A DNA stretch of 64,000 nucleotides from Diphasiastrum complanatum (Eukaryota > Streptophyta > Lycopodiopsida > Lycopodiales > Lycopodiaceae), in assembly GCA_029204225.1 (NCBI GenBank), contig CM055102.1:8042587-8106586 (forward strand), read 5' to 3'. Shown piece by piece: positions 10,849 to 23,399 of the stretch. A model generated the notes under the pieces. That model made no database searches and was not told the DNA's origin. It was given only the letters and a program-made list of their open reading frames with translations. The translations under genes were made by a program, and so were the position numbers. Every line of letters starts with the position of its first letter. Position 1 is the stretch's first letter.

Positions 10849-11058
10849 TGTGAAATTTCACACGTGTGGGATTGCGCTAAAGTGTGTGGGATCTCCTAAG
10901 CAAGCTTGTGCACTTGTCAATGGATTCTAGATTGATTTCCAAGATCTAGAACAAAAACCCAAGACATAGAGGCAAAGATGGATGCAATTGTTGATGACCA
11001 AACTTCATACACATGAAAGGAAATGCTTCTTGAAAACCATCCTCATCAAAGAGTAAAA
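10849..11058 (-). repeat. Element B 5' LTR, partial
   Basis: It starts (plus-strand view) TGTGAAATTTCACACG and carries CACACGTGTG at 10859-10868. The outer end is not found: gag-like sequence of another element begins near 11059, so the LTR is probably truncated there. The right boundary is approximate. Confidence 0.6.
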
Positions 11059-11452
11059 TTACCTTGCTTATCTCCTTGATCTCTCTTCTTCTTGTAGCAC
11101 TCACTTGCAAGATGCCACAATAGAAGCACTTGAGCTTTGATCTATCCTTCTTTTTGCCACTTGAAGAAGCATCTACTTGATCTTGCCCTTTGTGAACATA
11201 GCCTCCTCTTGCAGTGTTGATGTAGATCCACCTCTTGCTTGAAGCCTATATTCTTCATTGCTCAAGATCTCTTGAAGACCCATCAAACTTGGCAAAGTAT
11301 TTTGAATAGCAATACTTTGAACAATGTTAGCATGAGCATCCAACAATCCATTAAGAATAACTTGAACAAGCTCTCCTTCCTTAATTCTCTCATCAATGCA
11401 AGCCAACTCAGTACTTGGACTTTCTTCATTCTTTTGCAAAGAAGAAAAGATT
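11059..11452 (-). pseudogene. Copia gag fragment (A/I-type), zinc knuckle broken
   Basis: This is the C-terminal part of a Gag protein resembling elements A and I: ELACIDERIKEGELVQVILNGLL and SIAIQNTLPSLMGLQEIL are readable at 11173-11439. The zinc knuckle near 11090-11140 keeps CFYCG but a small deletion removes the KGHF block, so the CCHC histidine is gone and the frame shifts. Its left side abuts the element B LTR and its right side abuts the leader-like end of arm 2. It could be the gag that originally followed that leader. Confidence 0.8.
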
Positions 11453-11760
11453 TTTCAAAAGAAATCACAAAGATTTGAAACTATCTCAAAAATTCCCTTC
11501 TATCACTTATACCAAGCAAATCAACGCATAGAATCATGAACGTGTGGATCCAAAAATAACAAGTATAGATCATTCTACACATAGAATTGCAAGCAATCAC
11601 AAGTATAGTGCATCAATGGATAGTAGATTCCAAGAGAACCATGTATAAGCATGAAATGATATAGAGAAGAGAGAAGATTATGTGTCTGCACGAGTTACAT
11701 CCTTTAACAATAGGTCCACACCTTTTTATGTTCACTTGGCTTTTCCTCCAAAATGTAAAC
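11453..11760 (-). repeat. Shared non-coding tail of arm 2
   Basis: Reverse-complement twin of 1916-2219, with the same purine run, degenerate PBS and leader-like end. The two tails stop matching at the outer ends (2219/2220 and 11452/11453), where different sequence is attached. Confidence 0.5.
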
Positions 11761-13469
11761 CAAAGTGTGATGTCCATGAAGGATCTTTCATCACCTTTGT
11801 TAGAGTCCTTTACATTTTGCTCCACAGGAGTTTCTATACTTTTACAATTCAACATATTGAACTTCTTTAACATTGAAAGAGCATACTTAAATTGACATAC
11901 GAAAGCTTTATCTTTAAGAAATTCAATCTCTAATCCTAGAATATAGTGAATTTTTCCAAGATCTTGCATCTTGAACTCTTTTCCACGTGCAATCTTGGTT
12001 TCCTCAACTAACTTGATACAACTTTCTATCAGAATGATATCATCAACATAAATAAGAAGGATGACAATATCTTTATCAAAAAACTTGACATATAAGGAAG
12101 GATCATAGTTACTAAGATTAAATCCTAGTGACTCAAGAAAGATGTTAAGCCGAGAATACCATGACCTTGGAGCTTGCTTCAATCCATATAAACTTTTGAA
12201 GAGCAAGCAAACTTTGTTTTTGTCATGGATGAACCCAATAGGCTGATCCATATAAATCTCTTATTCTAGATACTCATTTAGAAATGCATTATAGACATCT
12301 AGTTGAAGAACTTGCCAATTGAAAAAACAAGCAATAGAAATTATGATTCTAATTGATACCATCATTGCAACTGGAGCAAAAGTCTCATCATAATCAAGTC
12401 CATAAACTTGAGCAAAACCTTTAGCACAAAGCCTAGTCTTGTACTTGTTGATTGTGCCATCTTGATTATACTTGACTCGAAAAACCCACTTGCAACCAAT
12501 GGTGTGCTTGTTGGATTTGAGATCCACAAGCTCCCATGTCTTATTGGCCATCAAAGCATCATATTCCTCCTTCATGGCAAGATACCATTCCTGCGAGTTG
12601 AGTGCATCATATACATACTTCGTCTCCTCATGAGAAATAAAATAAGCACAAGCAGTGGAGTTGATTTCCACTTGCTTGCCTCTATGTTCATAGGTAAGCC
12701 TTCTAGGCTCAGATCTTTCTCTTTGAGATCTCCTTGGTGAAAAGATTTGAGGTATTCTCGGCCCCATCTCTCCATGAGAGTCTTCAAGGGTGATGATTGG
12801 AGTATCTTTGTGAGAATCTTTGAACTAGGCCTCCTCAAAAATGTATTTTTGATCCTCATGGAATATAACATCCCTACTCTCAATTATAGTTGAGGTAGAG
12901 GGAACATAGATTCTGTAAGCTTTCTTGTTGGATGTATATCCAGCCATGATCCCTGTAATAGAATTAGGATCATCTCTTTTCCTTGTTTCCATGGGCACAT
13001 GAACAAAGCAAGCACAACCAGAAACTCTAAGGTGATATACCTTAGGTTTCTTCTTAAACAAGACTTCAAAAGGTGATTTTCCAGCAAGTGCATTGTGAGG
13101 TAATCTATTGCACAAATAGTTTGCACAATTTATAGCTTCACCCCAATATTCAATAGGCAAAGAAGTTTCAACTCGAATTGCTTTAGCACATTCACATAAA
13201 GATCTGTTTTTCCTCTTAGCAACTCCATTTTGAGATGGAGAATAATCACAAGAAAACTCTCTCTTTATTCCTTCACCTTCACAGTAATCATGAAACTTGT
13301 TGGAGATGTATTCACCTCCTTCATCACATCTTAAAGCTTTAACTTTGAAAGAAAACTGTTTCTCAACATAAGATTTGAAGATTAGGAAGTAATAAAAAAC
13401 CATAGCCTTTGAAGATACAAAGGCTATGGTTTTTGATACAACCAAGTATATCTAGTAAAGTCATCAATA
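11761..13469 (-). pseudogene. Dead Ty1/copia pol fragment, arm 2 of the inverted pair
   Basis: This is a minus-strand copia fragment homologous to 1-1915. Readable pieces: integrase with RCDEGGEYISNKFHDYCE, NGVAKRKNRSLCECAK and the FEVLFKKKPK block (12825-13445); the variable linker and start of RT with IGCKWVFRVK and LDYDETFAPVA (12261-12767); RT with [12 protein letters not shown] and YVDD (11613-12251). Frames break near 12255 and 12800. RT ends in the same MDITLW junction as arm 1, so both derive from one already deleted ancestor. The plus-strand frames lying over it are shadows. Confidence 0.9.
13395..13434. repeat. Perfect 17-bp inverted repeat with 6-base loop
   Basis: AAAAACCATAGCCTTTG (13395-13411) and its exact complement (13418-13434) flank AAGATA. 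Arm 1 has only one copy of this motif at the matching integrase position (about 250-275), so the second copy arose in this arm. Confidence 0.95.
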
Positions 13470-15880
13470 ATGGTGAACAATGTCCAACCAAGAGCAACCT
13501 CCACAAGGAATTGACAGTTTTTCCCCCCTTCTACAACCTCAAATCTATTTGTCTTTCCACATGCTGATAAGATTTCCAATGTGCCAATACACAATATTTC
13601 TTGGATTTGGAAATCCAGATAGATATTTGGTTCTAAATCTCTTGTTCACTGAGTTCTTCAGGACAAAGTACCTCATCCATACCTGCATCTCAAGCTATAT
13701 CTTACAACATCTGCTATCAATGATGTTAGATTTAGTGTAACCAAACTTGTCTTGTTTTGACAAGGGCATGTCAGAGTAAATCACATTACTCTACAAAACA
13801 ACTAAATTATTGCAATATCAAGGTACATTATCAATGTTGATGAATGCAAGTTTTGTTTCACAAGTGCTATATAGTTCTCACTCTCTATAACGGTTGTTTA
13901 TTTTCTTGTTTCTCTTAACCTATTTTGTGTGATTGATTTTTGCTTGAGGAATAGCTATTGCACGAGAGTCTTTTGTAGAGCATCTCCAAAACACATTTTC
14001 ATTCATCTATCCATCTTCAGATTTCCTTGTACAGTAGTTTAGAATTTTTGAGAAATATGAGAAGTAACATGTCAAATTAGAGTTGATTCCTGCATCTCAT
14101 TGCCATATTATTTTTTGAGTCAACTACAGCAAGATCGAAACAAATTTAGTTAAAATTTGTTCAATCTTTAGTCCAATCGCATGTTCAATGCATTTCAACT
14201 ACGTGTTCCACACGCCGATCCAATCATGAGCATGACAAATTTTCAGTACCAGCATCCCCACCAACAGATTTTGGGGAGGTGGAGAGAGTGGATCTGCTTG
14301 GATCCACTGGAGCAGTTACGTTGCCAACAACAACACTAGCAAGATCGACAGCCATGGTCACAAGTCAAATATGAAAACGACAAGGCTAAGAAGACAGATG
14401 GGTAGTCCAAAGAGACTCAATCAAAAGAAATACCCCAGTCACGACAAAGATCCTTTAGAAAGGAAAACACAAACATTGGAAAATCAGTCTCTTTCTTCAA
14501 CTGGCCTCTTGCCATACTTCGAATTTTACACCCATTATCATGCCTATCGTCCACACCATCTACCGTTGTCACCACCACCCTTCCTTCCATCCGTTTGTTT
14601 ATCATCAGTCTACTGTTCTTCTGAGAAATCTCCAGTTTTTTATAATCTTACCAAAGCAGTTGAAAGATCATTGCAAATGTCTTGCAGAGACCAATTGCCA
14701 CCTACAATGGTCGTTCAGCCGAAGAAGACCTACAAAAGTAGGCGAAGCAGCTAGAAGAAATAAAGAGAAATATCCAAAAAGCTGAGGAGGAAAGGACAAA
14801 ACCTAAGCAACAGATGAGTCTGATCAATCTTGATCAAAAAAAACTCTCTGGAGTAATGATAGTTGAATCCTCTCTTATGAAGCCCAAAGAGATCCAAAAG
14901 TAACGGATCAAAAGAAAGAGCTGCAAAAAATGAAAGATGAAGACAATTGTGAACCTGCAAAATAAAACAAGCTCCTCACCCAGCAAGTGGTGGTCAAAGC
15001 TCGACATTGCAAGGGTCCAAGGCTGCAACTGTAGAACTATCAGTTCCTTCATCCTTTTATCAAGCCTTCATCATGTTTCCTTACTGTTACCAAACCGTCC
15101 ATCCAAAACTATTCCTACCACCAATTTTTGATGAATCCATCCCCTTGAGACTGATAATCAAAGTTTGTGCAACCTGTAGATCGAAGGTTTTCCTTGAGAC
15201 TGAAACTTCAACTGAGAGAAGAACTGCGGAAACACCCAGAGGCAAATGGAGGATACAGACCTCCCAGAAGATAGAATCTGCCCAAAGATGAAACTGTCAA
15301 TGGCAGATACAAGTGACAAAACAAAGGGACACATGGAAAGTACTCAAGCATGCAAGTTGTGATGCTGCTGAGAGCTCTCCAATTTTGAGAATGTCAACCA
15401 ATTGTAGCAATAAGACATTCTGGTTAAACTGCGGCAATTCATAAAAAACAATTTTTGTGATAAAGACCGCTGACAATAAACACTTGATTTTATATAAGCG
15501 AACGAGGATCTACACTTTTCCAAGTGACGATTGAAGATGCCAATACAAAGCGGAGCGACATCGTCCAATATGAGTTGTAGTGGGTCCTACAACACATTAG
15601 GGGTGGGATGATGTTGGCTGATTCTGACGAATCCCCAAGATACTCGGACAGAGCAACCCAAGAGCACCTCTCACCTTAGACCGAGGAGGTCTCTAAGAAG
15701 ACGAAACTAATGAAGACTAAGAGCCGAGTATGAGAGCCGAGAAATACTAGCTAGGAAAGACATGCAAGAATTGTGTAACCTCATGGTGAATCCCGGAAGA
15801 TGGAATGACCATGTAGGAACTAGTATTTCTAAAATCTTAGAGAAACCATAAGAGTTTCTAGTGCTTTTTCACATTCAAAA
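13470..15880. other. Unassigned 2.4 kb between copia fragments
   Basis: I recognise no gene here. From about 14660 to 15290 plus-strand frames look like decayed coding sequence: a lysine/glutamate-rich, coiled-coil-like run (EEIKRNIQKAEEERTK) near 14750-14810 and an arginine-rich run near 15180-15270, both with stops between them. This may be a pseudogene fragment of a host protein that I cannot name. A 127-codon frame at 14371-14754 is low-complexity and unconvincing. No LTR or PBS for element C is visible upstream of its gag. Confidence 0.4.
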
Positions 15881-18800
15881 ATGGCATCAATGGGTAGTTT
15901 TTTGCTTGAAGCTAGTGAAAGACTTACATCCACTAATTATGCTACTTGGATAGTCCGAATGGAGTCTTTGCTTGTACTTCATGATCTGTATGACATAGTA
16001 CTTGATGGTTGGCTAAGTACAAAAAGATATGTAGAGTTGCATTACATTGCATAAAAATGAATGTAAGTAATGAGCTTTTGAAAGAAATCTCATCTTGTAC
16101 CACATCCAAAGAGGCATGGGATTCATTAAAAGCCATTTATGGATCCAAGAACATGTCAAGAATACTCATTCTTAGGAATCAAATCCTTCAAAGCATGAAA
16201 GGAAGTAGTGAAAGTGCCCAAAGTCATGTCTTTAGGATCAAATCTTTGAATAAGGAGTTGTCTTCTATAGATGATAAAATCAAAGATGATGAATTAGTTC
16301 AAATCATTTTGAATGGATTAGGAGATGATTATTACAATCTTGTTCAAGCCTTTGCTATTCAAGATTCACTTCCTAGTATTGAAAAACTTCAAAATTTGCT
16401 TGTTAGTGAGGAGAGTAGAATGCTTCATATCAAAAGTACGATGAGCTCCTTATCTTTGAATGATGGTGATGAAAAAGCTAACTTTTCTTTGAAAGGAAAG
16501 AAGAAGAAGTTTCCATCCAAGAAGACTCAAGACATGGAGATGGAGAACAAAAATGGAGCATCAAGTTCCAAAGGACAAGAAGAAGCTAAAGTGTTTCTTT
16601 TGTTGAAAAAAAGGACATTTTGCATCCGAGTGTTACAAGAAGAAGAATACCCAAGAGAATGACAATCAAGGCAATCTTGTGCTTGAGGAGGAGGAAGAAG
16701 GCAATCTATCTTTGATGGTATCCTCACCACAAACATCTAATCAAGATACTTGGTGGATTGATAGTGGGGCAAGCTCTCACATGACTCACCAAAAAGACTA
16801 CTTTTCTAATCTACTTTCTTACAATAGTTCTAAGAGATTTATCTTCATTGCAAGTGATCAAGAATGTGAGATTGTAGGTGTTGCATCCATTCCTCTATGT
16901 CTAGGATCATCTAAAAAAGTAGATCTAGACAATGTTCTTTATGTACCTTCAATTACAAAGAACTTGTTGAGTCTAGGACAACTTATGGATAGTGGATTAG
17001 GTGTACATTTCAAGCATGGAACATTTTTTTTCTATCTTGAAAGATGAAAAATGTATTGCTAGTGGTTTTAAGCAAGGGAAGTTATTCAATTGGATGTTAA
17101 TGTGATGGTTGGAAGTGTGAACATGGCAAGGGAGAGCTCACTCAAGTGGAATTATGGCACAAAAGGTTAGGCTATCCTAACTACAAAGCTATGGAGACCA
17201 TGGTGACAAAGGAGCTAGCAAGAGGACTTCCCAAAACCATATCCAAGTGTGGCAAGCTTTGTGAAGCTTGTGGACTCTCCAAATCTCATAAGCTTCATTT
17301 AAAGAGATCTTTGATAAGATCTAACTCTCCTCTTGACTTTATACACTCGGATGTTCATTCATTTTTGCATGAATCAAATGGTGGAGCTCTTATGTATGTC
17401 ACTTTTATTGATGATAAATCAAGATACTCTTGGGTTTATCTCTTGTTTAAGAAAAGTGAAGTTTTTGAGTCCTTTGTAAAGTTCAAAACTCTTGTGGAAA
17501 AGCAACTTATTACTAGCTTGAAAGTATTAAGAAGTAATAATGGAGGGGAGTACATCTCCAATAGGATGAAAGATGAAACTAATGGCATAAAGAGAGAGTT
17601 TACTTGTACATATACTCCACAACAAAATGGAGTAGCTGAGAGAAAGAATAGGACACTATGTGAGTGTGCTAAAGCTATGAGATTAGATACATCTCTTCCT
17701 ATTTCATTTTGGGGAGAAGCTATTTTATGTGAAAACTGACTAATAGTGTCATTAAAGGACTTACACCTTATGAAGTATTGTTTGGCAAAAAGCCAAATCT
17801 TAGTGATTTGAAAGTTTTTGGATGTACTTGTTATGTACATATTCCTTTAGAAACAAGGAAAAAGGAAGATGCCACTTCTTTCAAGACATCTTTGTTGGGT
17901 GTTAGTGAAAGTGCGAAAGCTTATAGGATATATGATCCTACTACAAAAAAAGTTGTTGCTAGTAGAGATGTACTTTTTGATGAATCTCTCCACGCCAAAG
18001 GAAAGGTGACTTTCAACAACACTCAACTTGTCAAAGATCATGCTATGGACGAGGAGGAGCTTCATGAAGATGAAGACCAAGTGGAACCTACTCCAAGTCC
18101 AAGGGTGCCAAGAAGGTCAACAAGGACAAGGATTGAGCCATCAAGGCTCAGTTATAGAGCAAAGGGAAGATTCTCAACTACTCAACTCTTATACTTTCTT
18201 GACTACTATGCTTGAAGAACCAACTGGTTTTGAGGAAGCAAATAAGTCTCAATATTGGAGGAAAGCTGTGCAAGTAGAGTTTGATGCATTAATAGAAAAT
18301 CAAACTTGGAAACTTGTTGATTTACCTTATGGAAAGATGGTTCCATTCATAAGTACAAAGCTAGGCTTGTAGCAAAAGATTTTTTGCAAGTCAAAGGCAT
18401 AGATTATGATGAAACCTTTGCACCTCTTGCAAAGCTTGTGACCATTAGATTAATCATCTATCTTGCAACTTCTTTCAAATGGGAGCTCTTCCAACTTGAT
18501 GTGACAAATGCTTTCTTGAATGGATTCTTGGAAGAGGAAATCTACATGTGCCAACCCGAGGACTTCATCAAAGATGGAGAAGAAGACAAGGTGTGTCTTT
18601 TGAAGAAGAGTCTTTATGAACTCAAGCAAGCACCAAGAGCATGGTACTCTAGGTTGCATTCCTATCTTATTTCCATTAATTTTGTTGTAAGTTCTTATGA
18701 ACCATCATTGTACTACAAATGTAATGATGGAAAGATCATTATCTTAGTTTTATATGTTGATGACATTATACTCACAAGAAATGATCTAGATGGCATCAAG

Positions 18801-19720
18801 AATGTAAAAGTTTCCTTGTCTAGTGAATATAAGATGGTAGATCTAGGACTTCTTAGAGTTATACTTGGAATAGAAGTCACTAGAAGTAATGTTTTACCAT
18901 CATATGTCAATCTAAGTATGCTAGATCAATCTTAGCAAGATTTGGCATGATTGATTGTAAAGGAGTTGAAACTCCTATGGAACTAAGTGTAAAAGTTTCT
19001 AAGGAAAGTGATGAAGCATCCTTTGAGGACATCACTACCTATAGAATGCTTATTGGTTCCTTGATATACTTAACCATCACTAGACCAGATCTTAGTTTTT
19101 GTGCTGACAAGTTGAGTCAATACATGCAAAGTCCATTAATATGTCATTGGAAAGGAGCAAAAAGGGTGTTAAGGTACATCTCGGCTACAAAAGACTTTGA
19201 AAGGACTAATATTTGTTTGAGAGCATATTCGGAATCAAGTTTTGTAGGTGACAAGATGGATAGCAGATCCATAAGTGCATTTGCTACATTCTTATGTGGA
19301 GGAGCTATATCTTGGCTTTCCAAAAAGCAAGATACCATCTCTCTTTCATCAACAGAATCCGAATCTAAAGCTATGACAACAACAACAAAGGAGGTTCTTT
19401 GGATTAAAAGGCTTTTGGAGGAGCTACATGTGATCAAGGATGAAGACATTCCATGCATATATTGTGATAATCAAGCAGCTCAACAACTTGCAAACAATCC
19501 AGTCTTTCATGCTCGAACAAAGCACATCGAGATTGCACATCATTTTGTGAGGGAGAAAGTGCAAGCAAAGGAGATCAAGCTTATTCATGTTTCATCATCA
19601 GATTGCATTGCTGATATACTCACCAAGGCATTGCCTAACGATCCATTTATAAAATTAAGATTGGCTCTTAGAGTTATAGATAGATCTATGTTAGATTTAC
19701 CGCAAAAATCTTGTATATAG
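15881..19720 (+). pseudogene. Element C: decayed Ty1/copia gag-pol
   Basis: This is a complete-length but broken copia polyprotein. The ATG at 15881 gives MASMGSFLLEASERL. A deletion near 16000 shifts the frame before CIKMNVSNELLKEI (16009-16662). Then come protease WWIDSGASSHM (16679-17047), pre-integrase HKRLGYPNYKAME and integrase with HSDVHS, LRSNNGGEYIS and NGVAERKNRT (17146-17739), the linker (17778-18372), RT with VTIRLIIYLATSF and YVDD at about 18753 (18384-18935), and RNase H with SLSSTESESKAM and KHIEIAHHFVRE (18947-19720). At least seven frameshifts or stops occur. The second integrase aspartate block reads LRSNNGG instead of LRSDNGG, and the knuckle region is shifted. It is distinct from the A, B and E families. 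Confidence 0.92.
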
Positions 19721-20959
19721 GATAGACACACATGTGTGGAGCCTGTTTCCACGTGTGAAACTAGTGCACTTTTCATGTACCATAATCATATATGTTGTAC
19801 ATATGATTTAATTCAAGTTCTAATGGCTAAAATGGCCAAAAACTAGTTTTCTAGAGATATGACACATGGCACCAATCTAATGATTGCATGAGCCAAATAT
19901 TTTGAATAGGTGTCACATCCCATGTATAGAGGACAGCTCACACATGTGGAAATAGCTGAAGTAGGTGAGTTTTTGCTTCTAGAAGATTTCCATGAAGATC
20001 TCCATATAGTAGGAAAATAGACCAAAATTCCCAAAATATAAGTTTTGATCCAAGTGTCAAATTGCATAATGGTGGCAAGGCATACTCACACGTGTGAGAT
20101 CTGATGGATGATCAGTACCTCAAGCTCCAAAAGTGTATATATAGAGGCTTATTTGTTCATAATCAATGTGAGACACCAATCTTGATTTTGGAAGCAAATT
20201 TGAATGGTTCTCTCCATTTGTCTACATTTGTTTTGATTGTTTTGAGGTTCTATCAATGTGTACTTGATTTTTAGGTTGGAGTCTGTACTCAGACAATGTT
20301 TCACATGTGTGAAACCAGAAAGTACACCTACCTTCAATTAATGATTGTTCTTGTTAGGATTTTGTGTCTAGAATTGATCTAGATTGATCTTAATCTCAAG
20401 TAGATTGATAGATCAAGTAATCTGACAACCAATCTCCCTTGAGGATCAGATTAGGATCAACTCTTGGTCCTTTTTGTACTTTTTGCGCACTTTTCAGAGA
20501 ATACATGAAATTCTACCAACTTTTTTCAAGTGTGCTAGTTCTAACTAGAAATGTCCAAATCATCATGCATGTGTCTGAGTACACTTGCATGCCTTGCATG
20601 TCACTATGGATCACTTACAATTAATACATGTGAATTGCCATGAGTTTCTACAAGCATAACTTTGCTAATTCTATATGTATAAACTATATTCAATTTGTAC
20701 TCATCAATCTAGATATTACATATCCATGTAGCTCGAGTTTTATCTAGGCCAAATTTGGCATTTTGCATTTATGAAATACATACTTGCATGGTACAATATT
20801 TGTAGCAAGCCAAAAAATCAATATGGATTGTTTTCAGTTTTAAGATGGAACTCCATAGTGCATTGGAGGGGTCCATGGGCCATCTATATGAGGGTAGTAG
20901 GGCACCCATTGGGAGGGAGAGATCTCTCTTGTTTGCTTTGCTTATGCTCTAGTGTGGCT
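19721..20959 (+). repeat. Probable 3' LTR of element C and flanking DNA
   Basis: No second copy is available to prove an LTR. The stretch after the gag-pol stop has LTR-like content: repeated CACATGTGTG/CACACGTGTG palindromes (near 19738, 19751 and 20296, with the 14-bp CTCACACGTGTGAG at 20085-20098) and a TATA-like TATATATAG near 20136. The boundary with element D is not resolved, and the part after about 20360 holds nothing I recognise. Confidence 0.35.
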
Positions 20960-21446
20960 ACTAGGGTGTAGAGTGTTTTCTTGTGTGTAGTATGCTTAGG
21001 GTCTGGATATTGCTTATGGCATGGGACATAAGTAGGGTTTGGATCTTGAGTATTCTAGGGAGTGTTGTAGTATGCTTAGGGTTTGGATCTTGCTTATGGT
21101 ATGGGACATCCGTAGGGTTTGGATCTTGAGTATGCTATAGTCTGTTGTGGTATGGTTGTGATTTGCTTATGGTTAGCAAGGGGGTGGTAGATAGATCTTG
21201 CTTGGAGCTTGGATCTAGTTATGGTTGGGTGGTGAATACTTGAGGCCATCTTGTTATCTATCTTTGTGTTTAAAGAGTAGGGACACAGATGGAGGAGTGA
21301 TCCTTGAAGGCATGCAAATCCTTACTTGCAGGTGGAGGCATCCTAGCTTGGAGTTGGGGAGCATCTTGGAGCTTGCAGGTTGCTTGGAGGACATTTGGAG
21401 GCTCTACCTTGGATTTGGAGGACTTCCTCACCTCTACTTGTAAAAG
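20960..21446 (+). repeat. Element D 5' LTR (at least this part)
   Basis: This segment is repeated in the same orientation at 33498-33884 and ends directly at a PBS, so it behaves as an LTR. It contains short internal repeats (TATGCTTAGGG, TATGGGACAT and TAGGGTTTGGATCTTGAGTA variants). The left boundary is not found, and the end lacks a clear CA. Confidence 0.6.
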
Positions 21447-21458
21447 TGGTATCAGAGC
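21447..21458 (+). other. Element D primer-binding site
   Basis: TGGTATCAGAGC, an exact initiator-Met type PBS, follows the D LTR. Confidence 0.85.
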
Positions 21459-22496
21459 TAGACAAAGGATGGTAACCTTTCTAACCTTCTTCAAGTTCTA
21501 TTAAGATCACCAACTAAATTTTTTTTTTTGAAAAGATTATTCGATTTTCTAGTTGTAGGAAGCTTGTAGTCGAAGTACCCAATGAATCTAGTTCTCTTTG
21601 GAAGAGAGTAGTGATGTTTATAGAATTGTTTAGGGACTGATTTTTGATCATGTTAGAGAAGTTTTAAAGTGGGCTTTTGGTTTTTAAAAGTTTTGAAAAA
21701 AGATTTGTGGGATGGTTAGAGGAAGTCTTCCTCTAAACACAAACTTTTTTTTGCAAAGAGATTGACTCTAGCTGTGTGTTTTGATCAAAACTACTATTTT
21801 TTTGCATAAATGAAGCATTTGAAGTTCTAATTTTCATTTTGAAGTTCTATTTTTCAGACCTATAAATCTGAAAATCAGATCTGAAAAGTGAAGTTTTCAT
21901 CCAAACTTCATTAGTTACACCTTTCTATCTCCTAGTTTCATGAAAATGGCAATGTAGGAAGGAAATGGTAGTAACTTTGTGCATAAAACAAGTTTTGAAG
22001 TTCTATTTTTTGTCATTATGAAGTTATGATTTTCAGATCTGTAAATCTGAAAACCAAATCTGAAAACTGAAGTTTTCATAAAGCTTCATTAGTTATCCAT
22101 TTCTAGACACTAGTTTCATGGATTTGGAGATCTAGAATAGTGAGAAATGTGAAAACTTTGGTTGCTTTTGAAATGACAAATGGAATTGGAATTGAAATTG
22201 AAATGGGAACTTTATGTAAACATTAGCTTGGATTAGTTAATTGAAGTTTACATAAAGATTTGGGTTTCATTTTTGCTTTTGATTAAGGCAAATGTACCTT
22301 GTTGTTGTTTCCCTCTTAAGCTTGGATTGAGCTTACAAATAGTAGTCTTGGATTGAGCTTACAAACAATAATATTGAATGAATAGAAGTAAATGCTTTTT
22401 ATTTGCATTGGATGTAAGAATTGAACCATTTCTATCAATCTAATTTGAGCACTTGTTGTTGTATTTTCATAAAAGGAAAACACACAAGCAACCCCA
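21459..22496 (+). other. Element D leader with two ~176-bp degenerate units
   Basis: Non-coding region between the PBS and gag. GAAGTTCTA...TTTTCAGA...AATCTGAAAA...CTTCATTAGTTA blocks occur from about 21821 and again from about 21997, a spacing near 176 bases. The second half is A/T-rich with no gene. Confidence 0.65.
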
Positions 22497-22685
22497 ATGA
22501 ATCAAACCAATGAAAACCCAACATTTGATCTATCAAACCCATCCAATGTGACACAAGCACTTGAACTTTTATACCAACAAATTCAAGCCACTAATAAGCA
22601 GCTTCTTGAAACTAATCAAAGAAACCAAAATTTAGAGTCTAGGTTAGCCAATCAGAAGAAGCATGTAGTTCCACCTCCCGTAAAA
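22497..22685 (+). pseudogene. Element D gag, N-terminal 63 codons, cut by element E
   Basis: The ATG follows a long leader and opens MNQTNENPTFDLSNPSN, continuing with a glutamine/asparagine-rich, helix-prone stretch (LELLYQQIQATNKQLLETN). The frame runs cleanly until the LTR of E starts at 22686, which supplies the stop. I take it as an LTR-element Gag start from its position after LTR, PBS and leader; the superfamily (copia or Ty3) cannot be told from so little. The rest of D gag-pol is not in the window. Confidence 0.6.
22681..22685. other. Putative target site of element E
   Basis: TAAAA precedes the E 3' LTR. The partner copy cannot be checked because the other end of E is missing. Confidence 0.4.
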
Positions 22686-23381
22686 TGTTGAACTCACACG
22701 TGTGGATTGTCCACAACATGTACTTGTGATCTCCTAAGGGTGTAGATGCACCAAGATCAAGACTAGATTGAGATTCAAGATCTATCTTTGAATCTATGGC
22801 AAAAACACACTACTACATGCATTCAATCACTTTCAACTCTCACTCACACGTGTGGGAAGTATTAAAAAAATTATTCTAAGTAAAAACAAGCTGCTCTCCT
22901 CTGGTAGAGAGAGAAAAACCATCATGAGCTCTCGGGTAGAGAGAGAAAGCTAGAAATCCAATGACACTCGAAATCCACACAATCACCAAATCAATTAGAT
23001 CCAAAATGGAGAGTACAATGATACTAGTAGATCCACGAGCTACCACTATGCTTAAATATGATTGGAGCACACTTTGTCACCTCTTAATCCTATTGGACCA
23101 TTGATCCATGCACCTCTTAATTCTATTGGACTATATTCAAGCGCACCTCAATTTCCTATTGGACATCTTAGAATTCATCAAACAAAAGCATTACACTTGT
23201 CTACACTCTAATTGGCATGAGTTTAGCCTCTTACTCTATTTTGGCTGGCATTACAAGTGGAAATGTATAATTTGCCATCTATGCCAAATTTGTTCCTATC
23301 AACATCCTACACCTAGATGCTTGATATAAAAAACATAAGGCCCCTATATCCAACATAGATAATCTTTTTCAATTCTTCACA
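22686..23381 (-). repeat. Element E 3' LTR (696 bp)
   Basis: On minus it runs TGTGAAGAATTG ... GAGTTCAACA. Homologous LTRs lie at 28123-28612 (partial), 56840-57552 and 60432-60605 (partial). It contains CACACGTGTG at 22695-22704 and 22855-22864. Confidence 0.92.
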
Positions 23382-23392
23382 CTCCTCCTAAA
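23382..23392 (-). other. Element E polypurine tract
   Basis: On minus TTTAGGAGGAG directly precedes the 3' LTR. Confidence 0.85.
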
Positions 23393-23399
23393 AAATTAT

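Noticed and set aside
13480-13740. 86-codon plus-strand frame beside arm 2
   Set aside because: No recognisable motif and begins at a repeat boundary.
14371-14754. 127-codon plus-strand frame
   Set aside because: Low-complexity His/Pro/Ser stretch; the neighbouring frame looks more coding-like but is broken, so no gene is called.
21447-22685. Calling element D a Ty3 element
   Set aside because: Only 63 Gag codons remain and the PBS type is shared by both superfamilies, so I left the class open.
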